Source: Microbacterium sp. 1.5R
GTDB lineage: Bacteria > Actinomycetota > Actinomycetes > Actinomycetales > Microbacteriaceae
Length of the DNA stretch: 64,000 nucleotides
Assembly (NCBI RefSeq): GCF_007667425.1
Contig: NZ_VDRC01000001.1
Span: 62,001-126,000, forward strand
Reading direction: 5' to 3'
The translations under genes were made by a program, and so were the position numbers. The notes under the pieces were generated by a model that was not told the origin of the DNA, searched no databases, and saw only the letters and a program-made list of their open reading frames with translations. Shown here one piece after another: positions 19,604-27,600 of the stretch; the first letter of the stretch is position 1; each line of letters starts with the position of its first letter.

Positions 19604-20977
19604 ATGACAACCCACACCTTCGACATCGTCGTCCTGGGCGGAGGCAGCGGCGGGTACGCCGCGGCGCTCCGAGCGAGCGAGCTCGGCAAGTCCGTCGCTC
19701 TCATCGAGAAAGACAAGGTGGGCGGCACCTGCCTGCACCGCGGGTGCATCCCGACAAAGGCGCTGCTGCACGCGGCGGAGGTCGCCGAGCACGTCCGCGA
19801 CGCCGCCCACGTCGGCATCACCGCGACGCTGGAGAACATCGACCCGGCCGGTGTGCGCGCCTACCGGGAGGGTATCGTCGCGAAGAAGTTCAAGGGTCTC
19901 GAAGGGCTCGTGAAGGCACGCGGCATCACCACTGTGCCCGGTCTCGGGCGCCTGAACACCGACCGGTCGGTGAGTGTCGGCGACGACGTGTACGTGGGCA
20001 CCGACGTCGTGCTGGCGACGGGCTCTTACAGCCGCACGCTGCCGGGGCTCGAGATCGGCGGCCGCATCCTCACCAGCGAGCAGGCCCTGTCGCTCGATGT
20101 CATACCGGAGCGCGTGCTCGTGCTGGGCGGCGGCGTCATCGGCGTCGAGTTCGCGAGCGTGTGGCGCTCGTTCGGCGTCGACGTCACGATCATCGAGGCG
20201 CTCCCGCACCTGGTGCCCAACGAAGACATCGCGATGAGCAAGGGACTCGAGCGGGCATTCCGCCGCCGCGGCATCGCCTATTCCCTCGGCGTGCGATTCC
20301 AGAGCGCGGCGCAGACCGATGAGTCGGTCACCGTCACGCTCGAGGACGGCACGGAGTTCACCGCCGACTATCTGCTCGTCGCCGTCGGACGCGGCCCCAT
20401 GACCGCCGATCTCGGCTTCGAGGATGCCGGCATCACCCTCGACCGCGGCTTCGTCACGGTCGACGAGGACCTTCGCACCGGTGTCCCCGGCGTGTGGGCC
20501 GTCGGTGACATCGTGCCGGGGCTGCAGCTCGCTCACCGCGGGTTCCAGCAGGGCATCGCGGTCGCCGAGCGCATCGCCGGTCTCGCGCCGACGAACATCC
20601 CCGATTCCCAGATCCCCAAGGTCACCTATTCCAGCCCCGAGGTCGCCTCGGTGGGCATCACGGAAGAGGCTGCCGTGGCAGAGCATGGAGCGGATGCCGT
20701 CGCCGCCTACGAGTACAACCTCGCTGGCAACGGCAAGAGCGAGATCATCGGCACCGGTGGTCTCGTGAAGGTCGTGCGACTCAAGGAAGGCCCGGTGCTG
20801 GGTGTGCACCTGCTGGGCGACCGCGTGGGCGAACTCATCACCGAGGGTCAGCTGGCCGTCGCATGGGAGGCGCACCCCGAGGACATCGCTCCGCTCATCC
20901 ACGCACACCCGACCCAGAGCGAGGCTCTCGGCGAGGCGTTCCTGGCCCTCGCCGGAAAGCCGTTGCACGCTCTCTGA
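19604..20977 (+). CDS. lpdA: Dihydrolipoyl dehydrogenase (E3)
   Basis: This FAD disulfide oxidoreductase of 457 residues reoxidises dihydrolipoamide on E2 subunits with NAD+. The FAD motif is VVLGGGSGGYAAALRA, the redox pair Cys43/Cys48 is in GGTCLHRGCIPTK, the NAD motif is LGGGVIGVEF, and the C-terminal active-site base is in HAHPTQSEALGEA. It follows pepA by four bases, with GAGG 9 nt before the ATG. sucB, the E2 it serves, begins 86 bases downstream from its own promoter. Confidence 0.96.
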   Translation: MTTHTFDIVVLGGGSGGYAAALRASELGKSVALIEKDKVGGTCLHRGCIPTKALLHAAEVAEHVRDAAHVGITATLENIDPAGVRAYREGIVAKKFKGLEGLVKARGITTVPGLGRLNTDRSVSVGDDVYVGTDVVLATGSYSRTLPGLEIGGRILTSEQALSLDVIPERVLVLGGGVIGVEFASVWRSFGVDVTIIEALPHLVPNEDIAMSKGLERAFRRRGIAYSLGVRFQSAAQTDESVTVTLEDGTEFTADYLLVAVGRGPMTADLGFEDAGITLDRGFVTVDEDLRTGVPGVWAVGDIVPGLQLAHRGFQQGIAVAERIAGLAPTNIPDSQIPKVTYSSPEVASVGITEEAAVAEHGADAVAAYEYNLAGNGKSEIIGTGGLVKVVRLKEGPVLGVHLLGDRVGELITEGQLAVAWEAHPEDIAPLIHAHPTQSEALGEAFLALAGKPLHAL

Positions 20978-21021
20978 CCCGACACCGGCCGGCGCGGAAC
21001 ACCAACGGTCGCGCAGGTCAC

Positions 21022-21027
21022 TAAGCT
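21022..21027 (+). promoter_or_regulatory. -10 box of sucB
   Basis: TAAGCT, predicting a start near 21034 and a leader of about 30 nt with AAAGGAG as ribosome-binding site. Confidence 0.45.
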
Positions 21028-21063
21028 AGACAAGCGTCCACAACTTCTAAAGGAGACTCCGTC

Positions 21064-22863
21064 ATGAGCACATCCGTGGTCCTCCCCGCTCTCGGTGAGA
21101 GCGTCACAGAGGGTACGGTCACCCGCTGGCTCAAGCAGGTGGGAGACACCGTGCAGGCGGATGAGGGCCTGCTCGAGATCTCGACCGACAAGGTCGACAC
21201 CGAGATCCCCTCCCCCATCACCGGCGTGATCGAGGAGATCCTCGTCGCCGAAGACGAGACCGTCGAGGTGGGTGCGCTGCTCGCGCGCATCGGCGACGGC
21301 AGCGACTCCGCTCCCGCAGCGGACGCGCCCGAGGCCGCCGCACCGGCAGCCGAGGCGACCCCCGAGCCCGCCGAGTCGAGCAGCGCCCCGGCAGAGGCAC
21401 CCGCCGCCGAGCCGGCCGCGGCTGCGGAAGCCCCCTCCGAGGCGGCCCCGGCAGCTGCCCCCGCGGGTGACGCGAAGGACATCGTGCTCCCCGAGCTCGG
21501 CGAGAGCGTCACCGAGGGCACCGTCACGCGCTGGCTCAAGCAGGTCGGCGACAGCGTGGAGGTCGACGAGGCACTCCTCGAGATCTCGACCGACAAGGTC
21601 GACACCGAGATCCCGTCTCCGGTGGCCGGCGTGCTGCAGGAGATCGTCGCCGCAGAAGACGAGACCGTCGCCGTGGGCGCCGTTCTGGCCCGCGTGGGAT
21701 CGGGAGCAGCTCCTGCTCCCGCCGAGTCCGCTCCCGCCCCCGCCGAGTCCGCCCCGGCTCCCGCCGAGTCCGCTCAGCCGGTCGAGGCCCCCGCCGCCGC
21801 AGCATCCGTGTCCGAAACGCCGGTCGACAAGCCGGCCGAGCGACCGGCGTCCGAAGCTCCGGTCGCAGCCCCCGCCGAGGCAGCCAAGGAGGAAGCAGCT
21901 CCCGCGGCCGCGTCGGCCGCCCCCGCTGAGCAGAAGCTCTCGCTCCCGACCGAGAGCGACAACCTCTACGTCACGCCTCTCGTGCGTCGTCTCGCCTCGC
22001 AGCAGGGTGTCGACCTCGCGAGCGTCACGGGCACCGGCGTCGGTGGTCGCATCCGCAAGGAGGACGTCCTGAAGGCCGCCGAGTCCGCGTCGTCGGCACC
22101 CGCGGCAGCACCGGCTCCGGCAGCGCCCGCTCCGCTCGAGGTCTCGCCGCTGCGTGGCACCACGCAGCCGATGTCGCGTCTGCGCAAGGTCCTCGCTCAG
22201 CGCGCCGTCGAGTCGATGCAGTCGACCGCCCAGCTGACCACTGTGGTCGAGGTGGACGTGACCGCTCTCGCGGAGTACCGCGACAGCGTCAAGACGTCGT
22301 TCCTCGAGAAGACGGGCGACAAGCTGTCGTTCCTCCCGTTCTTCGCCCTCGCAGCGGCCGAGGCACTGCAGGCGTTCCCGATCGTGAACGCCACGGTCGA
22401 CGGCGATCAGATCAAGTACCCGGCGACCGAGAACCTCTCGATCGCGGTCGACACCGAGCGCGGGCTGCTGACGCCCGTTCTGCGTGACGCCGCCTCGAAG
22501 AACATCGCCGAGATCGCCCACGAGATCGCCGACCTCGCCGCCCGCACGCGCGACAACAAGCTGAAGCCCGACGAGCTCGCCGGCGGCACGTTCACGCTGA
22601 CCAACACCGGTTCGCGCGGCGCGCTGTTCGACACCCCCGTCGTGTTCCTGCCCCAGTCGGCGATCCTCGGCACCGGCACGGTCGTCAAGCGCCCCGGCCT
22701 GGTCAAGGTCGGCGGCAGCGACGCGATCGCCATCCGGTCGTACGTCTACCTGGCGCTGTCTTACGACCACCGCATCATCGACGGTGCTGACGCCGCCCGC
22801 TTCCTCGGTGCGATCAAGGCTCGTCTCGAGTCGGCGCAGTTCTCCGCGCAGCTCGGCGCCTGA
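21064..22863 (+). CDS. sucB: 2-oxoglutarate dehydrogenase E2, dihydrolipoamide succinyltransferase
   Basis: This multi-domain acyltransferase has 599 residues. Two nearly identical lipoyl domains carry EISTDKVD with lipoyl Lys43 and Lys178. They are separated by Ala/Pro/Glu linkers and followed by an E3-binding domain (TPLVRRLASQQGVDL, GRIRKEDVL) and the catalytic domain with SYDHRIIDGADA. It passes the succinyl (or other acyl) group to CoA and feeds dihydrolipoyl groups to LpdA encoded just upstream. Two lipoyl domains are common in actinobacterial SucB. AAAGGAG lies 8 nt before the ATG. A hairpin lying in the end of the convergent gene probably terminates it. Confidence 0.95.
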   Translation: MSTSVVLPALGESVTEGTVTRWLKQVGDTVQADEGLLEISTDKVDTEIPSPITGVIEEILVAEDETVEVGALLARIGDGSDSAPAADAPEAAAPAAEATPEPAESSSAPAEAPAAEPAAAAEAPSEAAPAAAPAGDAKDIVLPELGESVTEGTVTRWLKQVGDSVEVDEALLEISTDKVDTEIPSPVAGVLQEIVAAEDETVAVGAVLARVGSGAAPAPAESAPAPAESAPAPAESAQPVEAPAAAASVSETPVDKPAERPASEAPVAAPAEAAKEEAAPAAASAAPAEQKLSLPTESDNLYVTPLVRRLASQQGVDLASVTGTGVGGRIRKEDVLKAAESASSAPAAAPAPAAPAPLEVSPLRGTTQPMSRLRKVLAQRAVESMQSTAQLTTVVEVDVTALAEYRDSVKTSFLEKTGDKLSFLPFFALAAAEALQAFPIVNATVDGDQIKYPATENLSIAVDTERGLLTPVLRDAASKNIAEIAHEIADLAARTRDNKLKPDELAGGTFTLTNTGSRGALFDTPVVFLPQSAILGTGTVVKRPGLVKVGGSDAIAIRSYVYLALSYDHRIIDGADAARFLGAIKARLESAQFSAQLGA

Positions 22864-22873
22864 TCCGCGCACA

Positions 22874-24424
22874 TCACTCCGGCTGGTCCGCGGCGTCGTA
22901 GACGTCGCGGACCAGCCATTTCTCTGCCACGCGAACGAGAACCAGCACGCGCGAGGCAGCCGACTCGCCGTCGCCGGCGGGAGATCCCGTCGTGCGCACG
23001 ACGGCGATGTCGCCGTAGAGGTCGAGCAGAACGGATTCCCCTTTCGATCCCGACTCGCGTCCTGCCCCCAGCGCAGCGACGACGCCCACGGATCCGGGAG
23101 CAACCGCGTCGATGCATTCCTGATCCGCTGCTCGATGACACTCCTCGATCTCGCGGAGGAGCGTCGCGACCACGGCGGCGGGGTCGTCGTCCGACTGCAT
23201 CCCCGGCACCTCGTCCGCCCGCGTATCGTCTGCCGATTCCATCGGCGCCGGCGACCTCCCCACGTCCGCGTCCATCCCTGCCGATCCCGCTTCCTCGTCG
23301 ATGCCGGACACCTTGTCACGTCCGCTCGAGGGCGGCTCCGCCGCCTCGCCAGGCCAGAGCGCCCCCGTCAGCAGGACGAGACCGGCTGCTCCCGCGCCCA
23401 CGAGGATCTTCGGTGTCCGTCGTCGAGAGCGGCCGCCCGGTGCCGTATCGGTGTGCGCGGCTCCTTGCCCCTCCCTCGACGGTGTGGCGCCTCGCCGACG
23501 CGTGATGCGCCCGCTGAGCCGCCGCGCACCCTCGCTCAGAGGCGCGAGCACCTCGACTGCGGCACCGAGACCCCAGCCCCAGGACAAAACTTTTCTCCGC
23601 CGCGATGAGGCACGCCTTCCTTCCGAGGCTCGCCTCCTCCCCGTCGAGGCATGTCTCCTCCCTGCCGGGGCACGCGCATCGCCTCGCGGCACACTCGGCG
23701 GCGACGCGGTCGTGAGCGACGCGCGCACGCGATGCAGCACGTCAGCCTCCTGCGTCTCAGGGGCGAGCTCGTCGATGCGCATGAGCGGACGGGGTGTCGC
23801 GATCTCCAACAACTCCGACTCCCATGCGAGGAGCTGACGTCGCGGAACGTCCGGTCGATCGAGAGCCTGTCTCAGTCCATCGCTGATCGCTGCGAGCAGC
23901 CGTCTCTGCACGCGATCCGAGCGCTCTCGTTCCAGGGCGCGGATGAGATCCGCCGCCGAGGAGCGCGCATCGCTCCCGGCACCGATCACGAATACAGGGC
24001 ACCCCTCGTCGGTGAGCCACCACTCGCCGACCGCATCGGCACCGCTTGACGCTGCCAGCTCGTCGATGCCGCGGAGCAGGCTGACGACCAGCGTGCTCAC
24101 CTCCCCGCCGGACAGCGCGGGCTCCCCAGACCCGCGCTGCCCGATGAAGGTCGAGAGGCGCTCGGTGCACCAGGGCAGAAGCACCTCGTGCCCGTCGATC
24201 CGCCGCACGAGGTCGACTGGACCGGCGACGTGGCCGGCTCCCGCGTGCCGCAGCCCCTCCCACTCTCGAAGCTCGTCGAGGTTGCGCAGCACTGCCACCG
24301 CGTCGCCGCGGGTCACCAGCACTCCGGGGTAGGGACCCTCGTCCGCTGTGAGGCGCCGCACCACCCGGTGCGCACCCGGAACGAGCGGCGCCTCACGACG
24401 CCTGATCTCCGCCTCGGCCTTCAT
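22874..24424 (-). CDS. Single-pass membrane protein with pseudokinase-like N-terminus, function unknown
   Basis: This 516-residue protein is one I cannot name. Residues 1-200 look like a decayed protein-kinase fold: a Gly-poor first lobe, a helix SLLRGIDELAASSG, then EWWLTDEGCPVFVIG where a kinase has its catalytic loop and following strands, but no HRD or DFG. A strongly basic Arg/Ser-rich stretch (residues 265-300) precedes one membrane helix near residues 340-358 (ILVGAGAAGLVLLTGALW). The outside domain of about 150 residues ends in VRVAEKWLVRDVYD, reminiscent of NTF2-like folds. The ATG at 24424 is chosen as the first with plausible protein after it. It is convergent with sucB. Confidence 0.6.
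   Translation of the reverse strand: MKAEAEIRRREAPLVPGAHRVVRRLTADEGPYPGVLVTRGDAVAVLRNLDELREWEGLRHAGAGHVAGPVDLVRRIDGHEVLLPWCTERLSTFIGQRGSGEPALSGGEVSTLVVSLLRGIDELAASSGADAVGEWWLTDEGCPVFVIGAGSDARSSAADLIRALERERSDRVQRRLLAAISDGLRQALDRPDVPRRQLLAWESELLEIATPRPLMRIDELAPETQEADVLHRVRASLTTASPPSVPRGDARAPAGRRHASTGRRRASEGRRASSRRRKVLSWGWGLGAAVEVLAPLSEGARRLSGRITRRRGATPSREGQGAAHTDTAPGGRSRRRTPKILVGAGAAGLVLLTGALWPGEAAEPPSSGRDKVSGIDEEAGSAGMDADVGRSPAPMESADDTRADEVPGMQSDDDPAAVVATLLREIEECHRAADQECIDAVAPGSVGVVAALGAGRESGSKGESVLLDLYGDIAVVRTTGSPAGDGESAASRVLVLVRVAEKWLVRDVYDAADQPE
22881..22917 (+). terminator. Hairpin at sucB 3' end, inside the convergent coding end
   Basis: The 12-bp stem GGCTGGTCCGCG / CGCGGACCAGCC has a further 4-bp inner stem and a 3-nt loop. 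ATTTCTCT follows on the + strand. It overlaps the last codons of the membrane protein gene on the other strand. Confidence 0.55.
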
Positions 24425-24568
24425 GGCTCTATGACAGCGCGTCGCGCCCCGTCCGCGGGGCGAGAACAGCCGTTGTGAACGAATTCTCCGGTCTCCTCTG
24501 ATGGTGCAGGAGGAGTGCGGGCCGATCCGCCTCCCGCGAACGGCGACATGACGGCATCCGGGAATCGG

Positions 24569-24574
24569 TATCCT
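24569..24574 (+). promoter_or_regulatory. -10 box of the DUF4191 gene, leaderless
   Basis: TATCCT followed by 7 nt and then the ATG at 24582. Confidence 0.45.
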
Positions 24575-24581
24575 TGTACGC

Positions 24582-25292
24582 ATGGCAAACCGATCGTCCG
24601 CGCCCGAGAAGCGCCCCGGCTTCTTCTCCCAGATCAAGTCGCTCTTCCGGTTCACCCGCGAGGTCTACCCCTGGCTTCCGTGGGCGCAGATCGGCGTGCT
24701 GATCGCCGGTGTGCTGATCGGCCTCATCGTCGGCTACGTGATCCCCCCGTTCCAGGTGTGGACCCTCGTCCTCTGGGGCATCTCCGGCCTCATGCTCGGC
24801 GTTCTCGGAGCGATGTTCCTCATGACGCGCCTGTCGACCTCGGCCATGTACCAGAAGATCGACGGCATGCCCGGGGCGACCGGTCACGTGGTGAGCACGA
24901 GCCTCGGCCGCAGCTGGCAGGGCTCCGACACCCCCGTTGGCATCAACCCCAAGACGCAGGATGCCGTCTATCGCGCCGTCGGTCGCGGCGGCGTCGTCGT
25001 CATCGGCGAGGGTGCCCGTGGTCGCCTCACCCGTCTGGTCAACGACGAGCGCAGCAAGGCGGCCCGCGTCGCTCACGGCGTTCCCGTGACGGTCATCTAC
25101 GTGGGCCACGGCGATGACGACGTCGCGATCGCCGATCTGGCGAAGACCATCAAGAAGCTTCCGAAGGCGATCGACAAGGCCACCATGGCCGCCGTCATCA
25201 AGCGCATCGACTCGGTGTCGCAGTCGATCTCCTCGCTGCCGATCCCGAAGGGCATCGACCCGACGAAGGTGCGCGCTCAGCGCCCGCGCTGA
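24582..25292 (+). CDS. DUF4191 domain membrane protein
   Basis: This 236-residue protein has two membrane helices in residues 32-85 (IGVLIAGVLIGLIVGYVI and LVLWGISGLMLGVLGAMFL) and a long cytoplasmic C-terminal part with AVGRGGVVVIGEGARGRL. I recognise the DUF4191 family, which in actinobacteria sits close to glnA and RDD genes. No function is known to me. The start is supported by TATCCT 7 nt before the ATG. A 21-bp hairpin follows the stop, so it is probably a single-gene transcript. Confidence 0.85.
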   Translation: MANRSSAPEKRPGFFSQIKSLFRFTREVYPWLPWAQIGVLIAGVLIGLIVGYVIPPFQVWTLVLWGISGLMLGVLGAMFLMTRLSTSAMYQKIDGMPGATGHVVSTSLGRSWQGSDTPVGINPKTQDAVYRAVGRGGVVVIGEGARGRLTRLVNDERSKAARVAHGVPVTVIYVGHGDDDVAIADLAKTIKKLPKAIDKATMAAVIKRIDSVSQSISSLPIPKGIDPTKVRAQRPR

Positions 25293-25310
25293 TCAGGCAT
25301 CGTTCACGCA

Positions 25311-25354
25311 GACGAAGCGCGGCCGTCCTCCGAGGAGGACGGCCGCGCTTCGTC
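25311..25354. terminator. Long bidirectional hairpin terminator
   Basis: A perfect 21-bp inverted repeat (arms 25311-25331 and 25334-25354) lies between the convergent DUF4191 and rimK genes. Arms contain ACGAAGCGCGG, giving a TTCGTCGTT tail on the + strand. Confidence 0.8.
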
Positions 25355-25356
25355 GT

Positions 25357-26544
25357 TCACTCCGACAGGGGCTGACGCGGGAGCTTGCGCACCTTGGCCC
25401 GACGGCGACGCCGTTCGGGGATCATCGAGCGCATCTCGTCGAGCTTGCCGAAGCAGAACAGGCGATCGTCCGCCTCCAGCACCACGTGCTTGCGCGGATT
25501 GGGGATCACCGAGACGCCCCGGTGCAGAGTCAGCACGGTGATGTCACGCTCCCAGAGGCCGGCTTCGCCGAGCGTCTTGCCGACGAGACCGGCGGCGTTG
25601 TGCACCATGAGCTCAGCGACGCCGTAGCCCGTCGAGACCGTGAGACGCTGCCGCACGTCGATCTCGGGAAAGGCGACCTGCCCGGCGATGTAGTCGATGA
25701 TGGCGCCGGCGACGTCGAGCTTCGTCGCCGTCTCGATGCCCTGCAGCCCGGGAGAGGAGTTGACCTCCATCACCAGCGGGCCCTCATCGCCCTCGAGCAT
25801 GTCGACGCCGGCGACGCGGAGTCCCATGATCTGCGCCGACCGCACCGCAGCGCGCTCGTAGACCGGATCGAGTTCGATGGACTCCACGGACCCGCCGCGG
25901 TGCACATTGGAGCGGAACTCGTCGCCCGCCGCCGACCGCCGCATCGCCGCGACCACGCGGTCGCCGACGACCAGGGCCCGGATGTCGCGGCCCCGGCTCT
26001 CCGAGATGAACTTCTGGATGAGCACGTTCTGCTTGGTCGAGTGCAGCGTCTCGATGATCGCCTCGGCCACCTTGACCTGCGGCGCGAGGATCACGCCGAT
26101 GCCCTGCGTGCCCTCGAGAAGCTTGATGACGACGGGAGCCCCGCCCACGCGCTCGATCGCCGGCCGCACGTCGGCGCGATTCCGAACGAAGGCCGTCGGA
26201 GGCATCGCGATGTTGTGCCGGGACAGGATCTGGTTCGCCCTGAGCTTGTCGCGCGCGCTCGAGATCCCGTTCGCGGTGTTCGGCGTGTACACGTCCATCT
26301 GCTCGAACTGTCGCACCACCGCGGTGCCGAAGTACGTGATCGAGTTGCCGATGCGAGGCAGGATCGCGTCGTAGTCGCTCAGCTGCCGACCCCGATAGTG
26401 CAGGTCGGGTTCGTCAGCGGTGAGGTCTATCGCGAATCGCAGGGTATTCAGCACCTTGACGTTGTGGCCTCGCTGGAGAGCGGCGGCACGCAGTCGTTGC
26501 GTGGAGTACGCCTGTGGCGCACGGGAGAGCACTGCGATCTTCAC
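25357..26544 (-). CDS. rimK: RimK family ATP-grasp glutamate ligase with C-terminal RCK_C domain
   Basis: The first 290 of 395 residues match RimK: MKIAVLSRAPQAYSTQRL, the ATP-grasp loop VVIKLLEGTQGIGVIL, LIQKFISESRGRDIRAL, and VMEVNSSPGLQGIE with metal ligands. RimK adds glutamates to the C-terminus of ribosomal protein S6. The last 90 or so residues (from TGYGVAELMVHNAAGLVGKTL to LEADDRLFCFGKLDEM) are a TrkA-C/RCK_C domain, a ligand-binding module of potassium channels that in some proteins binds c-di-AMP. Classical RimK has about 300 residues. It starts with GTG and is preceded by AGGAAA. It is divergent from rimB, its functional partner. Confidence 0.88.
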   Translation of the reverse strand: MKIAVLSRAPQAYSTQRLRAAALQRGHNVKVLNTLRFAIDLTADEPDLHYRGRQLSDYDAILPRIGNSITYFGTAVVRQFEQMDVYTPNTANGISSARDKLRANQILSRHNIAMPPTAFVRNRADVRPAIERVGGAPVVIKLLEGTQGIGVILAPQVKVAEAIIETLHSTKQNVLIQKFISESRGRDIRALVVGDRVVAAMRRSAAGDEFRSNVHRGGSVESIELDPVYERAAVRSAQIMGLRVAGVDMLEGDEGPLVMEVNSSPGLQGIETATKLDVAGAIIDYIAGQVAFPEIDVRQRLTVSTGYGVAELMVHNAAGLVGKTLGEAGLWERDITVLTLHRGVSVIPNPRKHVVLEADDRLFCFGKLDEMRSMIPERRRRRAKVRKLPRQPLSE

Positions 26545-26568
26545 GGAATTTCCTGCCAGGATGGTCGG

Positions 26569-27048
26569 GTGAGCACGTCATCCCATTCAAACACTCTTAT
26601 CGGGTGGCGAGAATGGGTGAGCCTGCCCGATCTCGGCGTCGACTGGATCAAAGCCAAGATCGACACCGGCGCGCGGACGTCATCACTGCATGCCTTCGAC
26701 ATCCGCGAGTTCGAACGGGACGGCGCCTCGTGGGTGCGCTTCCGCGTCAAGCCCTGGCAGGACAGCCAAGAGGATGCCGTCGTCGTCGAGTCCCCCGTGC
26801 ACGACCGCCGCGCCGTACGCAGCTCGTCGGGCCACGCGCAGGACCGCTTCGTCGTCGAACTGCTGATCCGCCTCTACGACCGCGAGGTGCTTGCCGAGGT
26901 CACGTTGAGCAACCGCGACGAGATGGGCTTCCGGATGCTGATCGGTCGCGAGGCGCTCAAGCACGGCTACGTGGTCGACCCTGCGCGATCGTTCGTCGGA
27001 GGTCGCGCGCCGCGCGAAGCCCGCCGACGCAACCGCGGCAAGGAGTGA
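26569..27048 (+). CDS. rimB: RimB-like retropepsin-type protease (PF05618 family)
   Basis: This 159-residue protein carries the aspartic protease motif KIDTGARTSS with catalytic Asp32, followed by EVTLSNRDEMGFRMLIGREAL. The family was annotated as ATP-dependent zinc protease. RimB members are retropepsin-like and act with RimK on the glutamate tail of S6. As a single-domain retropepsin it should work as a dimer. The GTG at 26569 is used, with AGGA 6 nt upstream. The rimK start is only 24 bases away on the other strand, so both probably share regulation. Confidence 0.85.
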   Translation: MSTSSHSNTLIGWREWVSLPDLGVDWIKAKIDTGARTSSLHAFDIREFERDGASWVRFRVKPWQDSQEDAVVVESPVHDRRAVRSSSGHAQDRFVVELLIRLYDREVLAEVTLSNRDEMGFRMLIGREALKHGYVVDPARSFVGGRAPREARRRNRGKE

Positions 27049-27054
27049 TCCGGC

Positions 27055-27483
27055 TCAGGCGCGGATGAGGACGAGGCCGGAGGCCTTGTCGTGCAGACCG
27101 CGCTGGTCCGCATCCCAGATGACGGCGGGGATGACGACCACGAGCAGCAGCGTCCGCATGACAGGGCGCCAGAGTCCGACCCACCCGCCATACAGACGGA
27201 TGACGCGCATGCCGACGATCCGGTGGCCAGGGCTGCCGCCGGCGGTCGGGATGAAGAGGATCTGCAGTGCGGCGAAGACCGCGAGCGGAGCGAACTGCGA
27301 GAGCCCCGCCTCGGACGGAAGGGCGAACTGGTCGTATCCGAGGAACGCCGTCGCGATGAGGGATGCGGCGACGTAGTCGATCACGAGCGCCCCGATCCGG
27401 CGCCCCGGACGGGCGATGCTGCCGGTCCCGGTGTTCGGCAATCCGAGTCGTTCTCCGGGGTAAGAGTTCACAGCATCCGTCAC
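27055..27483 (-). CDS. RDD family membrane protein
   Basis: This 142-residue protein has [19 protein letters not shown], the RDD-domain Arg and Asp signature, then membrane helices around residues 35-50, 65-80 and 112-125, and a closing [17 protein letters not shown] proteins are small multi-pass membrane proteins; some act in ion transport. In actinobacteria it is typically divergent from glnA, as here. The GTG at 27483 is preceded by TAGGCT-GGAGAC, and the GlnR operator lies directly upstream of that -10. Nitrogen control of this gene is therefore possible. Confidence 0.88.
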   Translation of the reverse strand: MTDAVNSYPGERLGLPNTGTGSIARPGRRIGALVIDYVAASLIATAFLGYDQFALPSEAGLSQFAPLAVFAALQILFIPTAGGSPGHRIVGMRVIRLYGGWVGLWRPVMRTLLLVVVIPAVIWDADQRGLHDKASGLVLIRA

Positions 27484-27489
27484 GTCTCC

Positions 27490-27495
27490 AGCCTA
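27490..27495 (-). promoter_or_regulatory. -10 box of the RDD gene, leaderless
   Basis: TAGGCT, then GGAGAC, then the GTG at 27483. The GlnR-type boxes begin 8 bases upstream, over the expected -35. Confidence 0.5.
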
Positions 27496-27502
27496 CCGGC
27501 GC

Positions 27503-27540
27503 GTAACATGCCGGAAACAATACGGATACTCCCGGGAAAC
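27503..27540. promoter_or_regulatory. Two-site GlnR operator upstream of glnA
   Basis: Boxes in order: GTAAC (27503-27507), GAAAC (27514-27518), GATAC (27525-27529), GAAAC (27536-27540), each separated by exactly 6 nt. This is the a-site/b-site pattern gTnAC-n6-GAAAC known for actinobacterial GlnR. Confidence 0.85.
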
Positions 27541-27550
27541 GCCCCGCCCG

Positions 27551-27556
27551 TACTGT
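27551..27556 (+). promoter_or_regulatory. -10 box of glnA
   Basis: TACTGT about 10 bases after the last GlnR box. It predicts a start near 27563 and a leader of about 38 nt with CAGGAG as ribosome-binding site. Confidence 0.5.
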
Positions 27557-27600
27557 GCAGAATGGCCGTAAGCCATCGATCCGCAATACAGGAGTCGTCC

